DNA of 64,000 nucleotides, taken from positions 1 through 64,000 of the forward strand of contig JBAKBP010006587.1 in NCBI GenBank assembly GCA_037953745.1, read 5' to 3'. Position 1 is the first letter of the stretch. Each line of letters begins with the position of its first letter. The notes under the pieces are model-generated. The model searched no databases. It was not told the DNA's origin and saw nothing but the letters and a program-made list of their open reading frames with translations. Below, one piece after another: positions 10,610 through 21,649 of this stretch. Source of the DNA: Lithodes maja (lineage: Eukaryota > Arthropoda > Malacostraca > Decapoda > Lithodidae). A program made the position numbers and the translations under genes.

Positions 10610-10937
10610 TTAAGGAGGGGTTTAGTTTGCTCTCTAAACATCTATCACACTTTTAAAAAAAAACACCAACAAGACCCCCTTTCGATATAAATTTGTTAAT
10701 TTTTCGGTAGAAAAATGTCCCAGCCGGAGGCTAATTCCTCTTCAAATACAGACTCGCTATCGCTCGCCAGGAAAAAAATCGACACCTAAATGAAACGAAA
10801 GGTCTTAATATTGGCAAAGGAATGGCGCAAAAGGTCTGAAAATCACCAAACTAATGAGGCGAATGTCTTGAAATCTCATAACTAATAGGGCTAAACATGA
10901 GGGAGGAGGACTCGAAAAACCAACTGCCTCGGCTTAA
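10610..10937 (+). mobile_element. TTAA MITE family A, first of abutting pair
   Basis: Starts TTAAGGAGGGGTTTAG; the right end GCCTCGGCTTAA is degraded. It shares TTAA 10934-10937 with the next copy. Confidence 0.8.
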
Positions 10938-11259
10938 GGGGAGGTATTTAGTTTGTTCCCTAGACCTCCATCAAGCTTAAAATTACACCCCCTTGAGTCC
11001 CTTTCAAGATAAATTTGTAAATTTTTCGGTAGAAAAATGTCCCGGCCGAAGGCCGGTTCCTCTTAAATTACAGGCTCGCTATCGCTCGCCAGGATAAAAT
11101 CGACACCTGAATTGCACGAAAGGTCTTAATATGGGGTGAAAGTTCTTAAAATCGCTAAACTAATGGGGCAAACGTTTTATAATATCAAAAGCAATGGGGC
11201 TAAACATGAGGGAAAAAGGGGTCAAGAAAAAAATCCCTCGAGTGGAGATCTCCCCTTAA
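10934..11259 (+). mobile_element. TTAA MITE family A, second of abutting pair
   Basis: 326 bp from TTAAGGGGAGGTATTTAG to GGAGATCTCCCCTTAA. It carries the CGGCCGAAGGCCGG hairpin and an intact palindrome core. Confidence 0.88.
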
Positions 11260-11367
11260 GCTGTCTAGAATGGGTTTGGAGCTGAGAGGACTCTATGCAA
11301 GAATAAACAGCAAGGATGTTAGCAATGATTTGTATTGATGAAGGTGATGAAGCAGTGGTAGGGAAAG

Positions 11368-11446
11368 GGGTGGTGGTGGTGGTGGTGGTGGTGGTAGTTC
11401 TAAGTGATGGTGGTAGTTGTTTGCTATGGTGGTGGTGGTAGTTGTT
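11368..11446. repeat. (GGT)n / GTT-rich trinucleotide tract
   Basis: GGT repeats ending in GGTGGTGGTAGTTGTT (11431-11446). The same 16 bp recur at 11965-11980. Confidence 0.9.
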
Positions 11447-11964
11447 TTTGTTGTTGTTCCCCAAGCTGCCTGGCCGAACAGCCCCAAGGCCCCGTTGAAG
11501 GCCAAGGCCATAACCGAGCGCCCCCACAGAACCCTCCCTGCCGACCACAATAAAGCCTGGGTTACCGAAGCCACTCCATGGCTGGGAGCTAAGGAGGGTG
11601 CGGAAACGCCCGGGAAACCAAAGACCCACCCAGGGCCCTGTGCCCCTCAGCATTTATGAAGAGAAAGTTGAGGGGCAAAGGAAAAATGTGACGCTTTGGC
11701 TTCCAATCTTGGTAGATTGGGAGGTCAATCCACGGAAGAGGCGCCGTCACTTGAGATCTAGAAAATATATAAGTAAAAGGAACAGTCAGAGTAAGCTATG
11801 GGTATGGCAGAGATCGCTCAGTTCTCACTCTGATAGACCAGCCCATCACCACATGACTAGAACCCAATCCTCTCAGCATCAGCTAGGAAAGGCCCTAGAA
11901 AGCCGCCTTTGGCGGGGGGATAGCTCCCCTATTTCAACCCCTTTCGGGGTTGGGCATCCGCCTT
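11447..11964. other. 518-bp GC-rich insert with four consecutive hairpins
   Basis: Clearly GC-richer than its surroundings and flanked by identical 16-bp direct repeats in GGT tracts. Overlapping open frames (about 11417-11659 and 11598-11975 on plus) match nothing I recognise. The 3' end has four stem-loops in 69 bp. They are CTAGG/CCTAG (11883-11898), CCGCC-TTT-GGCGG (11903-11915), GGGGA-TAGC-TCCCC (11916-11929) and AACCCC-TTTC-GGGGTT (11936-11951). A TATATAA-like box lies near 11766. It could be a retroposon or LINE 5' fragment; the function is unknown. Confidence 0.55.
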
Positions 11965-12005
11965 GGTGGTGGTAGTTGTTAGTGATGGTAGTTAGTGATT
12001 GGTAG

Positions 12006-12213
12006 TTAACCCTTTCAGTATGTGATGACTCGATTTTTCATTTCGTTTTGGCTAACTTTAGACGAATTTTGAAGCTTAAGGAGGGTTTACGGGATCAAAA
12101 AGGTAAAATTATCCCAATTAGCCATTTTAACTTCAACAATTTCTTCCTAATCTGATTACAATCGTCTAAAGCTAGTCAAACATAATACAGGAACATGTCC
12201 TCGGAAGGGTTAA
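12006..12213. mobile_element. TTAA family D foldback element
   Basis: Runs from TTAACCCTTTCAGTATG to CTCGGAAGGGTTAA. The inner inverted stem TTGGCTAACTTTAGACGA pairs with TCGTCTAAAGCTAG. TTAA is at both ends. Confidence 0.75.
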
Positions 12214-12214
12214 C

Positions 12215-12245
<31 letters not shown>

Positions 12246-12262
12246 CAGTATATACAGTATAA
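12213..12262. repeat. (AT)n microsatellite
   Basis: TA repeats and ATATACAGTATATACAGTAT begin immediately at the right end of the D element. Confidence 0.9.
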
Positions 12263-12427
12263 CACCAGTATCCCCTACTAAAATAGAGGTATCGTAAGCC
12301 TTCCTTGGCCTCTGTTAACTGCTCCTGAAGGTGAAATACAGTGACGGTTATGCCCCTTGGTGGAACACTTGATGAGTAACGTGCACGGAAGGGGGCTGCC
12401 GAGTGGGTAGAGGGGGGGAGTCGGGGG

Positions 12428-12712
12428 TTAAGGAGGGAGGGGGTATATATTGGTCGGTATATTATTTACTTAGTTTTTAGTTTTCTCCCTAGATCTCCAT
12501 CAAGCTTTAAAATACACCCCTAGACCCCCTAGACCCCCTAGACCCCCTAGACCCCCTTTCAAGATTATTTTTTTGTGCAGGCCGAAGGCCGGTTCCTTCT
12601 AAAATTACAGGCTCGCTATCGCTCACCAGGAAAAAATCGACACGTAAATGACACTAAAGGTCTGAATATTGACAAAGAAATAAGTCGAAATGTCTCAAAA
12701 TAGACCCCCCCA
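12428..12712 (+). mobile_element. TTAA MITE family A, right end lost
   Basis: Starts TTAAGGAGGGAGGGGG and carries the long-subtype left part. It runs to 'gtctcaaaatagacccccc', where the right terminus is replaced by an A/C-rich stretch. It contains a 9-bp internal expansion (12517-12558). Confidence 0.7.
12517..12558. repeat. 9-bp tandem repeat inside family A element
   Basis: CTAGACCCC repeated about five times. Other copies have the motif once or twice, so this is a local expansion. Confidence 0.9.
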
Positions 12713-12924
12713 AAAAAAAACACACACACAACAAAACAAACAAACAAAAACAGAAAAAAAAAACAAAAAAAAACAGCGACTACCTCCATCTGCCAGTTAT
12801 ATTTTGAGTTGGGCGAATTGATTGTAAGCAAAATACCTCTGCTCGACCCTGGTGATTGTTAGGGTTGCTGCAGCTGCCTACTGGTCACAATCATCGGAGA
12901 GTGTGTTTGTTGGTTGGTGGGGAT

Positions 12925-13130
12925 TCTGAGAGAGAAAGGGGTGGGGGAGAGGGAGAGGGTGGGAGGTGGGGAGAGGGAAGGAGAGGAAGAGAGAGAGAGA
13001 GAAGGGGGAGAGGAGGGAAGGAGAGGAAGAGGAAGGAAGGAAGGGGGAGAGAAAGAGAGAGAGGGGGGGGGGAGGAGGGAATGTGAGAAAGAGGAAGGAA
13101 GGGAGAGAGAGAGTACAAAGGAGTACAAAG
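12925..13130. repeat. GA-rich purine tract
   Basis: Interrupted GA/GGA repeats bordering the 3' end of the minus-strand LINE. All long frames here are low-complexity artefacts. Confidence 0.9.
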
Positions 13131-13862
13131 GAAATCAAGCAACAACAGGTCTAGTGACCCTTCTAGGCTGCTTGTCCTCCAAAACACTGAGGATCAAGTG
13201 TCCAAACAGTGGTTTAGAGTGGGTAAGGGAACATTGGAAAGGGAACTACTGCCCTGGAACTAATGTCCGTGGCAGGACTAGGAAGTTAGTAGGGGACATA
13301 TGGGTTAGTAACTGAGGGGGGGATAAAATAAAGTTATTCATTTACAAACGCAGTCAGTCGCGGGTTTGATGCGAGATATTTGTCTAGGCGGAGTTTAAAT
13401 GAATCAACGGTGCTGCAGTCTATAACGTCTCGGGGAAGCCCATTCCACAAGTTGACAACTCGATTGAAGAAGAAATTCTTAGATTCGTGTGAGTTAAAAG
13501 ATTTACCAATACTTTTGCAACCGTTTCCCCGCGTGTAATTAGATTGGTCGATAGTGAAGTACTTACTACAGTTCATATTTTCGATGCCTTTGATGATTTT
13601 GAACACTTGAATTAAGTCACCTCTTAATCTGCGCTGGGTTAAAGGAAATAGATTTAATTCTCTAAGACGCTCTTCGTATGGTTTGTTCTTTAGGCTAGGT
13701 ATCATTTTGGTAACTCTACGTTGAACTCGTTCTAGCTTGTTTATGTCTTTTTGGTAATAAGGGCACCAGCATTGAACGCAGTATTCCAGAAGAGGGCGGA
13801 CTAAGGAATTGTAAAGGGTTAGGATAACGTCTTTGGATTTATGCTCAAATGACCTGCCTAGA
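13115..13862 (-). mobile_element. CR1-like LINE, 5'-truncated copy (family 2)
   Basis: On the minus strand: RT C-terminal coding (13861-13334), a 3' UTR of about 200 bp and a terminal CTTTGTACTC repeat running into the GA/CT tract. The 5' side also borders a GA/CT tract (about 13862-13910). The same family occurs at 49856-51222, with the 3' UTR alignable throughout. Confidence 0.85.
13334..13861 (-). pseudogene. LINE reverse transcriptase, C-terminal part only
   Basis: About 175 codons from GRSFEHKSKDVILTLYNSL to the stop after LASNPRLTAFVNE. The middle includes RPLLEYCVQCWCPYY and LRELNLFPLTQRRLRGDLIQ. This is the region after the catalytic core in CR1-like RTs. The DD motif is absent because of 5' truncation. 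Upstream SSSSLL residues come from the adjacent purine tract. Its frame is uninterrupted where the copy near 50485 has a 1-bp insertion. Confidence 0.85.
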
Positions 13863-13950
13863 AGAGAGGAGGAAGAGGAGGGAATGGAAAGAGAGAGAGA
13901 GAGAGTGGGGGGAGCTTGTGAATCATAACACTGTGGATGGAGTCTGCACC

Positions 13951-14040
13951 TGTTAATATATCTAATCAATGTTTATTTTTGTTTTTAAGTTGGTCTGTTA
14001 ATATATCTAATCAATGTTTATTTTTGTTTTTAAGTTGGTT
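13951..14040. repeat. 45-bp tandem duplication
   Basis: Two near-perfect copies beginning TGTTAATATATCTAATCAAT at 13951 and 13996. Confidence 0.95.
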
Positions 14041-14156
14041 TATGTATTTTCCTTTCTTACTTAAATTGTTGCTGTTTTTCGTCTTGTTTATTTCCCCAAC
14101 ACGATCTCTATTGGTATGCCCCTCCCGTGTGTGTCTATCTATATATGTTTATATAA

Positions 14157-14185
14157 GTGTGTGTGGTGTGTGTGTGTGTGTGTGT

Positions 14186-14216
<31 letters not shown>
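14157..14216. repeat. (GT)n microsatellite
   Basis: GT run with two GTGG interruptions. Confidence 0.95.
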
Positions 14217-14221
<5 letters not shown>

Positions 14222-14433
14222 ATATTTATTTCTGAATGTTTAGAGCCTGTTTACTGCTTTTCTTTTTATTGTATTTATGAATTTATCCTATATAATTTTT
14301 TAGCTATGTATATTTCAATTGTATTAATTTCAGAGCAACTATAATATATACGGTTTATATCATATTTGTAACCGTTTTTGGCAAACTATTTTTTATCATT
14401 TATCTATCTGTATTAGCATATTTTACCGTTTCA

Positions 14434-14435
<2 letters not shown>

Positions 14436-14519
<84 letters not shown>
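14436..14519. repeat. (CT)n microsatellite
   Basis: About 42 uninterrupted CT units. Confidence 0.95.
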
Positions 14520-14521
<2 letters not shown>

Positions 14522-14831
14522 CCAATGATTGACACTTCCCCCTACACACAGCCATCTTAAGTACGGGGTCAGCCATTCAAGTAATACTCCAGCCAGGGAC
14601 GAGCGTGGGGCTAAACTTTATAATGTAAGATGAAGGATGGGATGGGGACGAGAGAGAGAGAGATTGACTGGCTGGCTGGCTGGCTGGTAAAAAGACAAAG
14701 AAGGATGTACAAAATAAATGATTTGTGAAAGAGTAGTGAAATTAGATGACACAGCTAATTGTAAGGATGATTGCCATGAGATGGGAATATCCTGTTAAGA
14801 GGAAGAGTTTTTGGCAAATCATGAACATTAT

Positions 14832-15216
14832 TTAAGGGGGGGGGGGGGGGTGAACGGCTTTTGTTATACCTTTCTTTCCTTTTCTTTCCCTGGCTTGTAT
14901 CCATTCGGCCCCATTCAGCCTACTGTTTTTAAGACGTTTACCCTCATCCAGGTGTCAATATTTTCCTGGCGAGCGGTAGCAAGCCAGCATATATATATTT
15001 TGTTTTGACAGCAAGCTAAATTTGTAAATTTTTCGATAGAAAAATGTGTCCGGCGAAGCCTGATTTCTCCATACAATGCTGGCTCGCTATCGCTTGGCAG
15101 GAAAAAATCGACACCTGGATGGGGATAAACGTCTTAAAACAGTTGACTGAATGGGGCCGAATGGATACAAGCCAGAGAAAGAGAGAACAGAAGAGAAAGA
15201 GAAACAAAAATAGGTG
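14832..15216. mobile_element. TTAA MITE family B, right end eroded
   Basis: Starts TTAA plus an expanded G-run, then the B arms CTTGTATCCATTCGGCCCCA and TGGGGCCGAATGGATACAAG. The core holds a GGCGAAGCC hairpin and the palindrome. No right TTAA was found; the element fades near GGTGAAAT. Confidence 0.8.
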
Positions 15217-15321
15217 AAATATTGCTGTATATAAATGTACAGTAATATAAACTTTGTGTATATTTTAATGAACTAAGAAACGGGCTAGAATAATTAACAG
15301 CTTTAAGAATTTATATATTTG

Positions 15322-15645
15322 TTAAGGGGAGATCTCCACTTGAGGGATTTTTTCTTGACCCCTTTCTCCCTCACGTTTAGCCCCATTGCTTTTGATATTA
15401 TAAAACGTTTGCCCCATTAGTTTAGCGATTTTAAGAACTTTCACCCCATATTAAGACCTTTCGTGCCATTCAGGTGTCTATTTTATCCTGGCGAGCGATA
15501 GCGAGCCTGTAATTTAATAGGAACCGGCCTTTGGCCGGGACATTTTTCTACCGAAAAATGTACAAATTTATCTTGAAAGGACTCAAGGGGGTGTAATTTT
15601 AAGCTTGGTGGAGGTCCAGGGAACAAACTAAATACCTCCCCTTAA
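15322..15645 (-). mobile_element. TTAA MITE family A, complete
   Basis: 324 bp from TTAAGGGGAGATCTCC to ATACCTCCCCTTAA in reverse orientation, with the GGCCTTTGGCC hairpin and palindrome intact. Confidence 0.88.
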
Positions 15646-17642
15646 CATGACTTATAAGGGTAAGAAATGTGGGGTGGTTCGCAAATATTATATAAAGGGC
15701 CATAAACCTAAAGATGGTATTGCAAGTAAAAGATACAATGAATGCCTTGTTAAGAGACCACAGCAATGGCATCAGTATGCTGTTGTTGTTTGGGGAAAAC
15801 ATCTAACAAGGCCATAAAATGAACAGTATGCATAACAATGTTCTACAATTGACCACTTGCGAGTTTCAGGCTATAAGGAAATTGTAGACGTAAACATCGA
15901 CATAAACAGATATTCAATAATAACGTAGGTTTCTGATTGTTAAATAGTGTGTAGAATTGGGTTTTATGTATTTATGAATGCACTACAACCATATTTTAGC
16001 TGTTAATTCTTGTTAATATCAATGTCTACAGCTCCAACTTCCTTATAGCATGACAATCGCAAATGGTCAATTACGGGGGAGAGCGAAAGTTTACTTTATA
16101 TAAGAACCAAACTATGATACACATCTATCTTGTTATGGAAGAGGCGCTAACCACACACAGATACAGAATTAAACATGATATACACCGTATCATAGAAGGA
16201 GAACAAAGTACTGGAGTAATCAAAACAAATAACAATAACAACAACAAGGCCATCGATAACAACCCACGATTATTGCTTCCATATTAGCACATCTTCCCCC
16301 TCGGTCGAAACAAAATATATACTCGAGCGGCTAAATCATCAGAAAATATTTCTTCCAACGACCCGAGCCAGAAATACGATAAATGTGAAATATTTCGCGA
16401 ATGACACAAGGAGGAAGGGGTAGGGTAGATCCAGAAACGCGAACATTAAATCGCTTGAAGACGGACACGAGGGTGGTGGTATTGGCGAGGTTCTCATTTG
16501 GGATTCGGAGGAGGCGCGATAATAAAATAAATCACTTTTGACACCCCGAGTGGTCTGACTGTCAAGCTGGTCTCGTCACCCCTGCCAGCCACCCATCCGA
16601 CACTCTCATCCCTCTTGCTAGCTTTAGTTGTTTTGTGGTGTGTGTGTTAGATCTCTCTCTATATATATATTGGTTTGATACTAGGTCAGTTTGATTTTTT
16701 TTTTTTTCTTCTAGTTTCGATTTAGTAACTATTAATGTTTATTTGGATATAGTGTGTGTGTGTGTGGGTTTGCTCTATTTGTGTTTCTACTTTTGGCTAA
16801 TTCCATCTGCAATTATCATGTTATTATCTCTCTTTGTTGTGTTTATGTGTTGCTAATTTGATCTCATCGCTCTCCGTCACTAATGTTCTCTGCTAATCTT
16901 TATCTGTTAATATTTATATATATTTTTTGTATTAGTTGCATCCGTTTGTTTGATTTCATTGTATATATGATGTTATGAACTTTTGTTCTCTTTTTGTTCC
17001 TACTTTTATCTACGGTTTTACATCCGTTAATAATAATTATAATTACATTTGTTGTTGATATTTACTCTATTATTGCTAAAGTCTCCAGTAATATTGCATT
17101 TGTTGCTAGTATGATCTGTCGTTGTTCCATCGTTTTTGTTTTGTACTGTTGTTAGTATTATTTGTTTGACGTGTTAATAGTTTCTGATGTTCTCTATTCG
17201 TTGCTAGTTTAATCCGTTGTTAACTGTATGTATTTCGTATAGCCAGTATATTTTTTTATTCTACATTATATTTATACAGTGCTATTGTATCAGGGAACAA
17301 TGAGGGTATTTATTTGGCGTTTCGGTGGGCTTTGTGGTAATGGTAATGCACTAATAATAGGTACAGCACACATTTCATCCCAATAATATCCGTCTGTTTG
17401 TGTGTGTCGCAAAATATCTCAAGAATGAATGAATGGCTTCTGAATTTGTTGTATCCAGTACATAATCTTTGGTACCCAGATAGATACCATTAGCCTTTGG
17501 TTAAAATTGGATGACAGCCTCCCCCATGTCGTAACCCCTCACAAACCTTATCAATTCAAAATTAATCGTCAAATTTAAACTGTGCCTAGAAATGATCTCC
17601 TCCACTGATGTAATTACTTTTCGCTAATTTCACACAAGTTTC
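15646..17642. other. Longest low-repeat stretch, no gene recognised
   Basis: About 2 kb with only short GT/AT tracts. Small open frames start at 15647 (57 codons, Lys-rich) and 16063 (74 codons) but resemble nothing known and lack support. The part 16300-16640 is less AT-rich than the rest. 16650-17640 is T-rich with loosely repeated GTTGCTAGTTT-like phrases. Confidence 0.5.
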
Positions 17643-18057
17643 TTAATCCTTTCAGTACCGGTGATAATGTTTTTTTGATTTCAGTTACATTTTATGAAGC
17701 TTTGAACAGATTTTTGTTAGCTAAAACTATTAACCCCTTCTGTACCGAAAACGTCTTTTCAATTTTATTCTAGCGATATTTGGACGATATTTTGGAGTTT
17801 AAGAAGGATCTGCGGTAGTAAAAATGGTTAAGCGAGATGGTTCGAAGCCTGTTGATTGCTGGAGGCTCTTTATAAATGGAATAACATCGTCTTACAGTAT
17901 CCAGAGTAAAGTTAAAAAGATGTTGCCGGCACAGAAGGGGTTAATTGAGATAGTCGGCAGCCTTTTAATGTGTAGAAGTCCTTCCTAAGCTGAATGAAAT
18001 ATTATATAGTTGACAGGATATAATAAACAGGACGTCACCGGTACTGTATGGGGTTAA
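17643..18057. mobile_element. TTAA family D element, interrupted by another D
   Basis: The left part TTAATCCTTTCAGTACCGG... stops at 17733. It resumes at 17941 (TTGAGATAGTCGGCAGCC...) and ends GACGTCACCGGTACTGTATG-GGGTTAA. The related copy at 23740 reads continuously across this point (GCTAAAAGGATTAATTAAGA), supporting insertion at an internal TTAA. Confidence 0.8.
17730..17944. mobile_element. TTAA family D element nested in D
   Basis: Runs from TTAACCCCTTCTGTACCG to GCCGGCACAGAAGGGGTTAA. TTAA occurs on both sides, matching a target duplication within the outer copy. Confidence 0.85.
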
Positions 18058-18087
18058 TATGTTGCAAGTATTCACTATTTCACTCGC

Positions 18088-19575
18088 TATATTTATCACT
18101 CATTCCTGTTACCTGTTGACTAACCCAGTCAGTACTATATTTATCACTCATTCCTGTTACCTGTTGATTAACCCAGTCAGTACTATATTTATCACTCATT
18201 CCTGTTACCTGTGATTAACCCAGTCAGTACTATATTTATCACTCATTCCTGTTACCTGTTGATTAACCCAGTCAGTACTATATTTATCACTCATTCCTGT
18301 TACCTGTTGATTAACCCAGTCAGTACTATATTTATCACTCATTCTTGTTACCTGTTGATTAACCCAGTCAGTACTATATTTATCACTCATTCCTGTTACC
18401 TGTTGGTTAACCCAGTCAGTACTATATTTATCACTCATTCCTGTTACCTGTTGATTAACCCAGTCAGTACTATATTTATCACTCATTCCTGTTACCTGTT
18501 GATTAACCCAGTCAGTACTATATTTATCACTCATTCCTGTTACCTGTTGATTAACCCAGTCAGTACTATATTTATCACGCATTCCTGTTACCTGTTGATT
18601 AACCCAGTCAGTACTATATTTATCACTCATTCCTGTTACCTGTTGATTAACCCAGTCAGTACTATATTTATCACTCATTCCTGTTACCTGTTGATTAACC
18701 CAGTCAGTACTATATTTATCACTCATTCCTGTTACCTGTTGATTAACCCAGTCAGTACTATATTTATCACTCATTCCTGTTACCTGTTGATTAACCCAGT
18801 CAGTACTATATTTATCACTCATTCCTGTTACCTGTTGATTAACCCAGTCAGTACTATATTTATCACTCATTCCTATTACCTGTTGATTAACCCAGTCAGT
18901 ACTATATTTATCACGCATTCCTGTTACCTGTTGATTAACCCAGTCAGTACTATATTTATCACTCATTCCTGTTACCTGTTGATTAACCCAGTCAGTACTA
19001 TATTTATCACTCATTCCTGTTACCTGTTGATTAACCCAGTCAGTACTATATGTATCACTCATTCCTGTTACCTGTTGATTAACCCAGTCAGTACTATATT
19101 TATCACTCATTCCTATTACCTGTTGATTAACCCAGTCAGTACTATATTTATCACGCATTCCTGTTACCTGTTGATTAACCCAGTCAGTACTATATTTATC
19201 ACTCATTCCTGTTACCTGTTGATTAACCCAGTCAGTACTATATTTATCACTCATTCCTGTTACCTGTTGATTAACCCAGTCAGTACTATATGTATCACTC
19301 ATTCCTGTTACCTGTTGATTAACCCAGTCAGTACTATATTTATCACTCATTCCTGTTACCTGTTGATTAACCCAGTCAGTACTATATGTATCACTCATTC
19401 CTGTTACCTGTTGATTAACCAGTCAGTACTATATTTATCACTCATTCCTATTACCTGTTGATTAACCCAGTCAGTACTATATTTATCACGCATTCCTGTT
19501 ACCTGTTGATTAACCCAGTCAGTACTATATTTATCACGCATTCCTGTTACCTGTTGATTAACCCAGTCAGTACAG
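18088..19575. repeat. 48-bp minisatellite, about 31 copies
   Basis: The unit starts TTAACCCAGTCAGTACTATA and ends TTCCTGTTACCTGTTGA. Its first 16 bp equal the left terminus of the D element at the 3' edge (19558). The 5' edge lies about 30 bp after another D end (18057). Variants (CCTATTACC, CACGCATTCC, ATGTATCAC) recur about 240 bp apart, a five-unit higher-order repeat. Because 48 is divisible by 3, 400-codon frames exist on both strands; they are not genes. Confidence 0.95.
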
Positions 19576-19777
19576 GTGCCGTCTTTCTAATTTTCCTCTG
19601 GCTGCTACTATTATGCAATATTTATTCAGTTCAAAAAAGGGCCTCCAGCAATTAACAGGCTTCGAACTATCTCACTTAACCATTATTACTACCACAGATC
19701 CTTCTTAAACTGCACAAAATCGTCTAAATACAGCTAGAATATAATTGAAAATACGTCTCCGGTACAGAAGGGGTTAA
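19558..19777. mobile_element. TTAA family D element at array edge
   Basis: Starts TTAACCCAGTCAGTACAGG and ends GTCTCCGGTACAGAAGGGGT+TAA. Its start is continuous with the last 48-bp unit, and its final TTAA is shared with the next family-A copy. Confidence 0.8.
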
Positions 19778-20106
19778 GGGGGGGTATTTAGTTTATTCCC
19801 TAGACTTCCATCAAGCTTAAAATTAAACTCCCTTGACCCCTTCAAGATAAATTTGTACATTTTTCGGTAGAAAAATGTCCCGGCCAAAGGCCGGTTCCTC
19901 TTAAATTACAGGCTCGCTATCGCTCGCCAGGATAAAATCGACACCTAAATGGCACGAAAGGTCTTAAAAGTGACATAAATGGGGTGAAAGTTCTTAAAAT
20001 CGCCAAACTAATGGGGCGACTGTCTTAAAATCTCAAAAGCAATGGGGCTAAACATGAGGGAGAAAGGGGTCCAGAAAAAATCCCTCAAGTCGATATCTCC
20101 CCTTAA
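19774..20106 (+). mobile_element. TTAA MITE family A, complete
   Basis: 333 bp from TTAAGGGGGGGTATTTAG to CGATATCTCCCCTTAA. It is very similar to the copies at 31273 and 47184. Confidence 0.88.
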
Positions 20107-20128
20107 CTACTCTGTCGATAAATTTTGT

Positions 20129-20625
20129 TAGTAAGTGGTATGTGGTAGTAAGTGGTAAGTGGTATGTGGTGGTAAGTGGTATGTGGTAGTAAGTGGTATG
20201 TGGTAGTAAGTGGTATGTGGTAGTAAGTGGTATGTGGTAGTAAGTGGTATGTGGTAGTAAGTGGTATGTGGTAGTAATTGGTATGTGGTATGTGGTAGTA
20301 ATTGGTATGTGGTAGTAAGTGGTATGTGGTGGTATGTGGTAGTAAGTGGTATGTGGTAGTAAGTGGTATGTGGTAGTAAGTGGTATGTGGTAGTATGTGG
20401 TATGTGGTAGTAAGTGGTATGTGGTAGTAATTGGTATGTGGTATGTGGTAGTAATTGGTATGTGGTAGTAATTGGTATGTGGTAGTAAGTGGTATGTGGT
20501 AGTAAGTGGTATGTGGTAGTAAGTGGTATGTGGTAGTAAGTGGTATGTGGTAGTAAGTGGTATGTGGTAGTAAGTGGTATGTGGTAGTAAGTGGTATGTG
20601 GTAGTAAGTGGTATGTGGTAGTAAG
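20129..20625. repeat. 17-bp minisatellite, about 29 copies
   Basis: Unit AGTAAGTGGTATGTGGT with AATT and short GGTATGT variants. It begins 22 bp after the preceding family-A element. Confidence 0.95.
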
Positions 20626-20854
20626 CTTCATGACTCTTATCTTGGACTCATAGACTCTAAGAACAAACAAATAGGAAGTATAGCAATATACTTTTCATAA
20701 TTTAATAATGCATAGTACTTTTTTTCTTGGGGGATACTATATAATTATGTATATATTGTTATTCCAGGTCAGTTATGATATTGGGCAAGTACAACAAGTA
20801 ACTTGTGATATATTATCTAATTTATTTATCTTACTCCCAACACCAAAAACCTCC

Positions 20855-21075
20855 CAATGAAATAATGAAAGCATATGATCCACCCGCGATTCGAACCTGG
20901 GTTATCACATACAGATCATCAACACTCAAACCATTTCACCATTAAGACAGTACCTGGGTTATCACATACAGATCATCAACACTCAAACCATTTCACCATT
21001 AAGACAGTACCTGGGTTATCACATACAGATCATCAACACTCAAACCATTTCACCATTAAGACAGTACCACTAACT
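20855..21075 (-). mobile_element. tRNA-derived SINE (type 2) with internal triplication
   Basis: The minus strand has the B box GGTTCGAATCGC and body ATCATATGCTTTCATTA, as in the copy near 36420. The tRNA-like part (57 bp, starting ACCTGGGTTATCACATAC) is triplicated at 20895, 20952 and 21009. The A-box-like segment is TGGTGAAATGG. Confidence 0.7.
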
Positions 21076-21267
21076 AATTATCTGAATCCTTCCACCACAC
21101 ACTTCACACATCATGCTGATCGTGAGCAGCGTTCTACGGGTACGCTATAGAGCTTGTTTACATAAAACCATAATGTTATTGATTTAAATAGTCAGGCTTA
21201 GACAAAATAAATTCACACAATCATCTTCACTGACATGCATAGTTTGTTTGCAACATATCTACTAAAT

Positions 21268-21415
21268 TAACTGTCTTGATAGCGTAATGAAGAAGTGCGT
21301 GGACTTTCGGTGTGAGTGTCCTAGGTTCGAATCCTTGGAGTGCCACATGTATTTGTTGATTTTAATTAATTGAGCTTAGAAGTGAAGTTGGTTGGTGCAA
21401 AAATATAATTCAATC
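21268..21415 (+). mobile_element. tRNA-derived SINE (type 1)
   Basis: The tRNA-like head contains GATAGCGTAATGAAGAAG and B box GGTTCGAATCC. The body ACATGTATTTGTTGATTTTA and the GTTGGTTGG 3' part are shared with the unit at 2548. Confidence 0.75.
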
Positions 21416-21649
21416 CGAATGTTCATAATATTAGTCGTAGTTATAATATAGTATTATGTAATTATCTATACTGACATAAATGATTTGATTTGCAAGATAG
21501 CCAATTTTCAATGCGGCTTATCATAATAGCTAGACCTCTTGGATGGTAGTTTGCTGTTGAGGTCTGTGTCAAGGAGATGGCCTTGTCTGTCCTTATCCTA
21601 TGATCGACACTTCACAGGCACCGCTGATATCATACCAAACTTGTTGTGA

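Noticed and set aside
15647..15817. 57-codon Lys-rich frame starting right after a family-A element
   Set aside because: Too short, no homology recognised, no supporting signals; noted only under the spacer entry.
18205..19461. Open frames of 397 and 416 codons on both strands with 16-residue repeats
   Set aside because: The unit is 48 bp (divisible by 3) without stops in these phases, so both strands are open automatically. The DNA is a minisatellite linked to a D element, with no coding evidence.
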